A DNA stretch of 40,161 nt from Hymenobacter terrenus (GTDB lineage: Bacteria; Bacteroidota; Bacteroidia; Cytophagales; Hymenobacteraceae). Positions within the stretch are counted from its first letter, which is position 1; the number at the start of each line of letters is the position of its first letter. The notes under the pieces were generated by a model. It ran no database searches. It was not told the origin of the DNA and worked only from the letters and a program-made list of their open reading frames with translations. The DNA lies in contig NZ_LATM01000036.1 of assembly GCF_000972495.1 (NCBI RefSeq), forward strand, positions 1-40,161. Reading direction: 5' to 3'. A program made the position numbers and the translations under genes. Shown piece by piece: positions 1-5,821 of this stretch.

Positions 1-20
1 GATATACCCTGACCCCTAAA

Positions 21-224
21 TCAACCTGAGAACCGCTCTAAGTGCACGTTGAGCACGCCGTAGCTGTCGAAATCCGGGTTGCGATAAAAAGCTTTGCGCC
101 CGATTCCAGCTCCGTCTCCGACATGTGCGGGGCCGCGCCCGCCCAGGTATCCACCTCACTTTTATCAGGGTGATGCGGCCATCGGGGGGCGGCAGCGAAT
201 CAGCTCGATGCCTTTCTCACTCAT
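21..224 (-). pseudogene. Possible remnant of a small or C-terminal coding region
   Basis: On the minus strand an ATG at 224 opens a frame (MSEKGIELIRCRPP) that soon stops. Skipping one base of a six-C run at about 184-189 would continue it as DGRITLIKVRW. A further frame, open from 155 to 24, ends in FYRNPDFDSYGVLNVHLERF before a stop at 21-23; it looks protein-like but has no start. I infer a decayed gene with at least two frameshifts. I do not recognise the family. The frames may be fortuitous. Confidence 0.25.
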
Positions 225-245
225 GCCAGTTGAGTCAACGGTTTT

Positions 246-281
246 GTGGAGCCATGAGTGCAAAGGTCATGGCTCCACCTC
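246..281 (-). terminator. Hairpin downstream of metX
   Basis: A 12-bp perfect stem (GTGGAGCCATGA / TCATGGCTCCAC) with a 9-nt loop lies just past the metX stop codon. It has no run of T on either side, so it is a terminator or 3'-end stabiliser only by position. Confidence 0.4.
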
Positions 282-292
282 AATGCAATCCG

Positions 293-1318
293 TTAATGCA
301 CGAACGTGGGTGCGTAGAACAACTCCAGAAAGTGGGTAATGGCTGCCGTTTCCAGCAAAAAACCGTCGTGGCCGTAACGCGAATCCAACTCGGCATACAT
401 CGCGCCCGGAATATGATTAGCTAGTTCCCGCTGCTCGCTGAGCGGAAACAGGACATCAGAAGTGATGCCTAGCACCAGCGTGCGAGCCCCAATGCGGCGC
501 AGCGCGGCTGGTACCCCGCCCCGGCCCCGGCCAATGTTGTGGCTGTCCATGCTGCGGCTCAGGGCCACGTAGCTGTAAGCATCGAAGCGAGCCACGAGTT
601 TGTCGCCCTGGTAGCGCTGGTAGGTGCTGGCGCGGTGCTCGCGCAGCAGCTCATCGTCGGGGTCAGTCTGGGTTTCGGCGTAGGCCGAGTAGCTGCGGTA
701 GCTGAGCAGGGCAATGGCCCGGGCGGCGCGCATGCCCTCATCGCCCCCGCCGGGTTGGCCGGCCGCGTAAGTCGGGTCGGCCTCAATGGCCAGCCGCTGC
801 GCTTCGTTGAAGGCGATGCCCCAGGCCGAATGGCGGGCATTGGTGGCAATCACCACCAGATGATCAAATAAATCAGGCCGTTGAATGGCCCACTCCAGCG
901 CCTGTTGCCCGCCGAGTGAGCCCCCAATCAGCGTGTTAATATCCGTTAGTCCCAACTCCTGCCGCAATGCCTCGTGCGCCGCTACGATGTCACGAATAGT
1001 GAGGAGCGGAAAATGCTGATAGCGCGGCTGCCCCGTGGCCGGGTCGGCATCGAGGGGACTGGTGCTGCCATAGCACGAGCCCAGCACGTTGGCACACACG
1101 ATAAACCATTCCGAAGGGTCGAAATAGCAGCCGGGCCCCACTAGGCCCGGCCACCAGGCCAGCACATCCGCATTGGCCGTGAGAGCGTGGCATACCCACA
1201 CCACGTTGTCGCGGTCGGCATTCAGCTGGCCCCAGGTGCGGTAAGCCACGTGGGCCCCGGCTAAGGTCTCTCCGCTTTCGAGGCTGAGGTCGGGAAGATG
1301 AAAAATATGGTCTTGCAT
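293..1318 (-). CDS. metX: Homoserine O-acetyltransferase
   Basis: Transfers an acetyl group from acetyl-CoA to L-homoserine, making O-acetylhomoserine for methionine synthesis; a cytoplasmic enzyme. The 341-residue protein has the MetX alpha/beta-hydrolase fold. The nucleophile elbow is GGSLGG with Ser134; the other triad members are Asp288 (ITSDVLFP) and His317 (RYGHDGF). The N-terminal motif around CHALT (43-47) forms the usual oxyanion region. Length is near the family norm of about 350, so the start at MQDHIF is reasonable. It lies 118 bp downstream of metY on the same strand, so both are probably transcribed from the SAM-riboswitch leader. Some MetX-like proteins use succinyl-CoA; that cannot be decided here. 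Confidence 0.93.
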   Translation of the reverse strand: MQDHIFHLPDLSLESGETLAGAHVAYRTWGQLNADRDNVVWVCHALTANADVLAWWPGLVGPGCYFDPSEWFIVCANVLGSCYGSTSPLDADPATGQPRYQHFPLLTIRDIVAAHEALRQELGLTDINTLIGGSLGGQQALEWAIQRPDLFDHLVVIATNARHSAWGIAFNEAQRLAIEADPTYAAGQPGGGDEGMRAARAIALLSYRSYSAYAETQTDPDDELLREHRASTYQRYQGDKLVARFDAYSYVALSRSMDSHNIGRGRGGVPAALRRIGARTLVLGITSDVLFPLSEQRELANHIPGAMYAELDSRYGHDGFLLETAAITHFLELFYAPTFVH

Positions 1319-1436
1319 GAGTTGTAGTTGTCAGTTGCTGGTTGTCAGTGGTTAGTTAGCGGCTTGAAGGTTGTCTTCGACTTATCAGCAAACCGTCAGA
1401 TAACTAGTAACTGACAACTAACAACTGATAACCAAC
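1319..1436. repeat. Short inverted and tandem GTTGTCAGTT-type repeats between metY and metX
   Basis: The 118-bp gap is built from variants of GTTGTCAGTT. The left side (about 1323-1360) reads AGTTGTCAGTTGCTGGTTG, and the right side (about 1400-1435) carries the reverse complement as ACTGACAACTAACAACTG. It could fold into a long imperfect hairpin in the metY-metX transcript. No gene is present. Confidence 0.6.
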
Positions 1437-2816
1437 CTATACTTCCAGGGGCTGGGCGTGCTCCAGGTCGGGCTCGCTCACTGCGTCGCCTTCAGTGGAT
1501 TGAGTCGCCGTGTTGCCGACGGCGTCGAACGCCTGCTGCAAATCGGCTTTGATATCCTCAAAATGCTCAATGCCAACGGAGAGGCGCAGCGAAGTCGGCG
1601 TAACGCCGGCAGCGAGCTGCTCTTTTTCGCTCAGCTGCTGGTGCGTGGTAGCCGAGGGCTGAATAATGAGCGTCTTTGCGTCGCCCACGTTAGCCAAGTG
1701 GCTGATGAGCTTTAGGTTGTCAATAAACTGCGTAGCTGTTTCCTTGCTGCCTTTGATGCGGAAGCTAAGCACACCACCGAAGCCGCGCTTCAGATATTTC
1801 TGGGCAATGGCATGGTACGGGCTGCTGGCTAGGCCGGGGTAGTTCACGCTTTCTACTTGTGGGTGTTGCTCCAGCCAGTTGGCGATTTTCAAGGTGTTTT
1901 CCACGGTGCGCTCCACGCGCAGGCTCAGGGTTTCAAGGCCGATGAGCAGCTGGAAAGAGTTGAAAGGGCTGATGGCAGGACCAAAGTCGCGCAGGCCCTC
2001 TACCCGAGCCCGGATGATGAAGGCAATGTTGCCAAACGGCCCACCTTTGCCAAATACATCGTTAAAAATCAGGCCGTGATAGCCTTCGCTGGGCTCGGTA
2101 AACTGCGGGAATTTGCCGTTGCCAAAATCGTAAGTGCCGCCGTCCACAATTACGCCGCCGATGCTGGTACCGTGGCCGCCAATCCACTTCGTGGCCGACT
2201 CCACCACAATGTGCGCGCCGTGCTCCAACGGCCGGAACAGGTAGCCGCCCGCGCCGAAAGTATTATCCACAATAAGCGGCAAGTCGTGCTTATTGGCAAT
2301 AGCCGCGATAGCCTCAAAATCGGGAATGCTAAAGCTGGGGTTGCCAATGGTTTCCAGGTAAATAGCCTTCGTTTTCTCGTCGATTAACTCTTCGAAGCTG
2401 GCTGGGTTGTCGCCATCGGCAAAACGTACTTCGATGCCCAGGCGCTTGAAGGCTACTTTAAACTGGTTGTAAGTGCCACCGTAGAGGTAGGCCGAGCTCA
2501 CGAAGTTGTCGCCGGCCTGCAAAATATTGTTGAGTGCAATAAACTGAGCCGCCTGACCCGAGCCGGTAGCCAGCGCGGCCACGCCGCCTTCCAGAGCCGC
2601 CACGCGCTGCTCAAACACGTCGGTGGTTGGGTTCATCAAACGGGTGTAGATGTTGCCAAACTCCTTCAGCGCAAACAAATTGGCGCCGTGCTCCGCACTC
2701 TTAAATACGTAGGACGTAGTTTGATGAATGGGCACTGCACGCGAGCCAGTGGTGGGGTCGGGCTGCTGACCGGCGTGGAGTTGGAGCGTTTCGAAGTGTA
2801 AGGATTGAGCGGACAT
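1437..2816 (-). CDS. metY: O-acetylhomoserine sulfhydrylase (O-acetylhomoserine aminocarboxypropyltransferase)
   Basis: PLP enzyme that joins sulfide (or methanethiol) to O-acetylhomoserine, giving homocysteine (or methionine). The 459 residues cover the full Cys/Met-metabolism PLP fold. The PLP lysine is Lys210 in VVESATKWIGGHGT; the cofactor-ring region is near LIVDNTFGAG (181-190) and the substrate region near YTRLMNPTT. The last 30 residues or so (TQSTEGDAVSEPD onwards) are acidic and extend past the usual end of the family. The start MSAQSLHFET fits homologues. It is the first full gene after the SAM riboswitch and leader ORF, followed by metX. Paralogous gamma-synthases are excluded by the length and the HQTTSYVFKSAEHG N-terminus typical of the sulfhydrylase group. 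Confidence 0.93.
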   Translation of the reverse strand: MSAQSLHFETLQLHAGQQPDPTTGSRAVPIHQTTSYVFKSAEHGANLFALKEFGNIYTRLMNPTTDVFEQRVAALEGGVAALATGSGQAAQFIALNNILQAGDNFVSSAYLYGGTYNQFKVAFKRLGIEVRFADGDNPASFEELIDEKTKAIYLETIGNPSFSIPDFEAIAAIANKHDLPLIVDNTFGAGGYLFRPLEHGAHIVVESATKWIGGHGTSIGGVIVDGGTYDFGNGKFPQFTEPSEGYHGLIFNDVFGKGGPFGNIAFIIRARVEGLRDFGPAISPFNSFQLLIGLETLSLRVERTVENTLKIANWLEQHPQVESVNYPGLASSPYHAIAQKYLKRGFGGVLSFRIKGSKETATQFIDNLKLISHLANVGDAKTLIIQPSATTHQQLSEKEQLAAGVTPTSLRLSVGIEHFEDIKADLQQAFDAVGNTATQSTEGDAVSEPDLEHAQPLEV

Positions 2817-3020
2817 AGGGAATTGACTTTGGAGTGTGAAAACCAGAAAAACGAGGAAATAGATGCCGAATAGCCTGAGAAGACAGTGTTAAAGCCGCAG
2901 CAGATTCTTAGCTGGGCTCAGGTTGCAGAAACGGTCTGAAATCCAGTGTAATGCCTAAAAAGGCTAATTGTTGGACCCGAAATGCTGCGAAAAATCAGAA
3001 AAAGGAGGGGCGCTACGGAG

Positions 3021-3203
3021 CTAAATCAGCTTAGTCGCAGTGCAGATGACAACAGCACATTCGCATTTGCTCAAGTTGCGCGGCAATGGTCCGGTCGCGC
3101 CGGCCAGAAACAGGAAAGCCCGACTCTGCGACGCGTAAAGCAGCCGGAGTAATCGGGATTGAGAAGGCGAAAATAGAAGAGTCTTCCATGGTACTTGAAT
3201 CAT
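3021..3203 (-). CDS. Putative leader ORF between the SAM riboswitch and metY
   Basis: A 60-codon frame whose ATG (3203-3201) lies right at the 3' edge of the SAM aptamer and which ends 204 bp before metY. The product starts MIQVPWKTLLFSPSQ and ends KCECAVVICTATKLI, with three Cys codons close together near the stop. Position and the Cys-containing end suggest a regulatory leader peptide whose translation reports on sulfur amino acid supply; that is inference. No family is recognised. The alternative is plain untranslated leader with a chance open frame. The following 204 nt hold no gene; only a weak GCCT-TTTT-AGGC hairpin was noticed. Confidence 0.4.
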   Translation of the reverse strand: MIQVPWKTLLFSPSQSRLLRLLYASQSRAFLFLAGATGPLPRNLSKCECAVVICTATKLI

Positions 3204-3302
3204 ATGTCCCGCCCCGGCCTGCGCCGGTAGTGGGTAGGAATTGGCACCTTTCGCATAGTGGAAGGTTGCCAGCGGGTCACGGAGCCTAGTCTCTCGCCGC
3301 TT
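3203..3302 (-). promoter_or_regulatory. SAM riboswitch (SAM-I / S-box type) controlling metY-metX
   Basis: Read on the minus strand from about 3300, the sequence has the S-box landmarks in order: GAGAGACTAGGCTC, then GTGACCCGCTGGCAACC, a P3 stem of AACCTT with AAGGT, the core AAGGTGCCAATTCCTACC, and a P4-like hairpin CCGGC-GCAG-GCCGG. SAM-I aptamers bind S-adenosylmethionine and repress methionine genes. Here the leader runs into metY and metX, which fits that role. The P1 pairing was not clear by eye, so the exact ends are approximate. No terminator with a T run follows directly, so control may act on translation or on the leader ORF start. Confidence 0.85.
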
Positions 3303-3314
3303 CTGTATAAAACT

Positions 3315-3322
3315 GAAAACTA
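3315..3322 (-). promoter_or_regulatory. Possible -7 box of the met leader
   Basis: TAGTTTTC on the minus strand matches the Bacteroidota TAnnTTTG box at all but the last base and lies about 13 nt before the riboswitch. No convincing -33 TTG was found, so this is tentative. Confidence 0.25.
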
Positions 3323-3581
3323 CCCGCCGTTAGCAGGGAGTACCGAATTGGTATGGCAAATGTATGGGAGAAATTTCTGTATGAGCAAATGTTGGGATAA
3401 AATTCTTTGGGGCGCTCTTTGTTGAATGGGAAATGCAGTAAGAAGAGAGTCTGTATAAGTTAAGAACCCGAGCGCAGCCGAGGTGTCTCGCGGGCAGCAG
3501 AAACCCAATCGGTGAACAATCTGGGTGGGAAAGATGCCCCGACCAGCCATTTCTTACGTAAAACAGCCCCTATAGAAACGC
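3323..3581. other. Intergenic region, no gene seen
   Basis: Upstream of the met leader promoter and downstream of the LysM terminator. A 76-codon minus-strand frame exists (3320-3550) but has no recognisable composition or domain, and I take it as chance. No RNA gene was recognised. Confidence 0.5.
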
Positions 3582-3614
3582 AAAAAAGCCACCCCGAAAC
3601 GAAGTGGCTTTTCT
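3582..3614 (-). terminator. Rho-independent terminator of the LysM gene
   Basis: A 9-bp stem AAAAGCCAC / GTGGCTTTT with an 11-nt loop, followed by T residues in either reading direction. It lies 25 bp after the stop of the minus-strand LysM gene. Confidence 0.8.
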
Positions 3615-3638
3615 CACCTTTTTTCTGCAAAAAAGTAC

Positions 3639-3932
3639 CTAGAGACTAGGTAGGGTCAACACCTGGCCCACTTCAATGTGGTCAGGGTTGGTGCCGATGG
3701 TGGCCTTATTGGCCTCGTATATCTGGTGCCACTTAGCAGCGTCGCCGTAGTGGTTTTTGGCAATTTTTGAGAGCGAGTCACCGCTAACCACGGTGTACGA
3801 GTTTTCCGCGGGGGCTGGATTGGCAGCCGCGGCGTTATTACCGAAAAAATCGGTGGCACCGCCTGCTGGCTTTGCAGCCGGCTCCACAGGCTTTTGTTCG
3901 CCTTTGTCGCTGAGAAAATCAAACAGTCCCAT
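3639..3932 (-). CDS. Small LysM-domain protein
   Basis: 97 residues from the chosen start MGLFDFLSDKGEQ at 3932; a longer frame back to 3974 adds 14 residues with no family resemblance. Residues 1-45 form an Ala/Pro/Lys linker (EPAAKPAGGATDFF). Residues 46-97 are one LysM module: YTVVSGDSLSKIAKNHYG, then WHQIYEANKATIG and a closing VGQVLTLPSL. LysM modules bind N-acetylglucosamine polymers such as peptidoglycan. There is no signal peptide, as in the cytoplasmic YgaU/LysM group, but the BON domain of YgaU is missing. Single-gene unit with its own terminator. Role beyond glycan binding is unknown. Confidence 0.85.
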   Translation of the reverse strand: MGLFDFLSDKGEQKPVEPAAKPAGGATDFFGNNAAAANPAPAENSYTVVSGDSLSKIAKNHYGDAAKWHQIYEANKATIGTNPDHIEVGQVLTLPSL

Positions 3933-4118
3933 GAGTTTCGGTTGTGAGTGAATGAAAAAGATAGCGCTGGCCATCCCTGTTGGAATAGGCTAGCTGGGGC
4001 GTATACGGGGAAGCTCCAACGAGGTTGCATTTCCAACTCTTTTGCGCCTGTGTCGTAAGCCGACGAGTTCGCAACGGCGCAACTTAGTTTTTATTTCATC
4101 ACCATCACCCTTATACTT

Positions 4119-4541
4119 ATGAAACCTCAGTCGCTTTTTTCGCTTCGTTATTTCGCCAGCTTGCTTTTGCTGCTGTCGCTATTTGCCACGGCTTGCAGCA
4201 ACGACAAAGGCAAGGTGGAAGGCGTGAACATGCTATACGGTACCGATAGCAAGGTATGGAAAACCGCCAAGCAAACCGATGCCAGCGGTGATAAAGTGAA
4301 GCAGGACGATGCTCAGAAACAGCAGGAGCTACACGTATTCGCTAACGGTAACTACACCATGACCGATGGTGCGGCCGGGGCTATTTCTGGTAAATATGAG
4401 TTTGATCAAGCTGGTAGAACTATCTCCTTCGCCCCAGAGGGAAGTACGACCAAGAACGTTTTTGCCGTAGAAACCCTCACCGATGACAAGCTTACCATCA
4501 AATCAGCCAATGGTGAGGCCCTGATGCTGGAGGCGGAATAG
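4119..4541 (+). CDS. Small lipocalin-like lipoprotein
   Basis: 140 residues. A lipoprotein signal peptide (FASLLLLLSLFATAC) ends in a lipobox with Cys26, so the mature protein should be lipid-anchored. The rest alternates polar and beta-forming residues: a W at KVWKTAKQTDASGD, then FANGNYTMTDGAAGAISGKY, FAPEGSTTKNVFAVETL and DKLTIKSANGE. This is the pattern of the short lipocalin-like domain often found in Bacteroidota lipoproteins, where strands report a stress or ligand phenotype of unknown kind. Not assigned to a named family. It is a single-gene unit facing the membrane-protein gene on the other strand and closed by a strong shared terminator. Confidence 0.75.
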   Translation: MKPQSLFSLRYFASLLLLLSLFATACSNDKGKVEGVNMLYGTDSKVWKTAKQTDASGDKVKQDDAQKQQELHVFANGNYTMTDGAAGAISGKYEFDQAGRTISFAPEGSTTKNVFAVETLTDDKLTIKSANGEALMLEAE

Positions 4542-4544
4542 GTT

Positions 4545-4609
4545 ACCTTTTTAGCTACAAAAAAGCCCCGAACCACTATAGTTCGGGGCTTTTTTGTAGC
4601 TAAAAAGGT
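4545..4609. terminator. Bidirectional terminator with 29-bp perfect arms
   Basis: Arms 4545-4573 and 4581-4609 are perfectly complementary with a 7-nt loop (CACTATA). The core is AGCCCCGAAC / GTTCGGGGCT flanked by A6 and T6, so it works on both strands, serving the lipoprotein and the convergent gene at 4676. Confidence 0.9.
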
Positions 4610-4675
4610 TGCGCGAACTTTGTAGTTCTCGTTCCCGAACGATGGCCGAATTAGTTGACCGACGCGGAGCACGAA

Positions 4676-5767
4676 CTACACTGTGGGCGCTACTGTGACG
4701 GGCCGCTTGCTAAACACCCGCGTCACCCAGCGCGGCAGGAATATCAGGCCCAGCACGAGGTAGAGATAATACGTCACAATGCGGTAGAGGAACACCAGGA
4801 AGCTGGTCATGGTGGCCGTGCCGATGAATGAGCCGAAGAATGTGGGAAACGCTCCTTCGGCGATGCCCGCGCCACCGGGCGTGATGGCTACCAGCAGGAT
4901 GACTTTGTAGGTGATGTTGCGGGCGAAAATGAACAGGAAGGTGCTGGCATCCATCGGCACCAAGGCAGCGATGAGGCAGCCGATGATGGCGTAGCGAGCC
5001 GTCCAGACGAAGACGGTACTCACGGCTGCATGCCACCAGTAGCGCGGTCCGTTGCCGCGCAGCTGCACCGACGCCCGCACCATTTCCTGGCCGTGGTGGT
5101 AGGCCTTGCGCTGCCAGCGCCGCAGCAGCCGAAATGAAAACAGCCGCACCAGCAGCCGGCGCACCGAGCGCGGGTTGACGAAAATGGCGTACAGCATCAG
5201 CACCGCGTAGAGCGTCACGAACAGGTAGCTTACGCCAAATGCCACCCGCAGCGTCGCCAAAAAACCGGTTTGCATGGCCTCATGCGGGTAGAGCCCCGCC
5301 CCCGCCACGAGCACTACCAGCGGGACCATCACCACGTAGTACAAGTTGTCGAGCAGGGCCGTGACCATGATGTAAGCCAAGCCTTTGCCCAAGGGAATTC
5401 CCTCCTTTTCCAGAATGAACGGGGCCGCACCCGTGCCGCCCTGCCCTGAGGGCAATACGCAGGACGCAAATTCCCAAATCATGATGACATCCAGCGCCTG
5501 TCGGTAGCTGAGCTCCGCTTCGGCAATGTGCCGGATGCGGTAGATGTAGCCAAAGTCGCGGGCAACCAGTACCAGTACGGCTACCAGCAGCCAGCGCCAG
5601 TCGGCGTGTGCCAGCGGGGCCAGGTCGCCGGGCTTGTAGCTTCTGTAGAACAAATAGCCGACCACGGCCAGCCCCAGCACCACCGGCAAAATGAGGCGCG
5701 ACGGTCGCAGGCGCTGCAGAAAATGCGCGTCGTCTTCAGGAATTGAGGAAAGCGGCTGGTCAGGCAT
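4676..5767 (-). CDS. Lysylphosphatidylglycerol synthase-type flippase-like membrane protein (UPF0104)
   Basis: 363 residues with about eight hydrophobic segments, beginning near LILPVVLGLAVVGYLFYRS. The family marks are GQGGTGAAPFILEKEGI in the middle and ITPGGAGIAEGAFPTFFG near the C-terminus. This is the membrane half of MprF-like proteins; the aminoacyl-transferase half is absent. Related stand-alone proteins are thought to move or flip lipid-linked substrates in the inner membrane, but the substrate here is unknown. The start MPDQPLSSIPEDD is the first credible Met. The gene lies 54 bp downstream of the receptor gene on the same strand, so co-transcription is possible, though a functional link is not evident. 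Confidence 0.85.
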   Translation of the reverse strand: MPDQPLSSIPEDDAHFLQRLRPSRLILPVVLGLAVVGYLFYRSYKPGDLAPLAHADWRWLLVAVLVLVARDFGYIYRIRHIAEAELSYRQALDVIMIWEFASCVLPSGQGGTGAAPFILEKEGIPLGKGLAYIMVTALLDNLYYVVMVPLVVLVAGAGLYPHEAMQTGFLATLRVAFGVSYLFVTLYAVLMLYAIFVNPRSVRRLLVRLFSFRLLRRWQRKAYHHGQEMVRASVQLRGNGPRYWWHAAVSTVFVWTARYAIIGCLIAALVPMDASTFLFIFARNITYKVILLVAITPGGAGIAEGAFPTFFGSFIGTATMTSFLVFLYRIVTYYLYLVLGLIFLPRWVTRVFSKRPVTVAPTV

Positions 5768-5821
5768 TGAGGTAGATTACGGCATCCCGGCAAAAGTAGG
5801 GCATGACCAGGCAGCTGCCCA

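Noticed and set aside
1319..1436. CRISPR-like short repeats between metY and metX
   Set aside because: Repeat units are under 15 bp, imperfect, inverted as well as direct, and have no spacers of even length.
3320..3550. 76-codon minus-strand frame upstream of the met leader
   Set aside because: No signal, motif or coupling; lies where the leader promoter should be.
4612..4672. A full copy of the 22082-type palindrome
   Set aside because: Only GCGCGAACTTTGTAGTTC-like parts match; the arms do not pair well enough to call an element.
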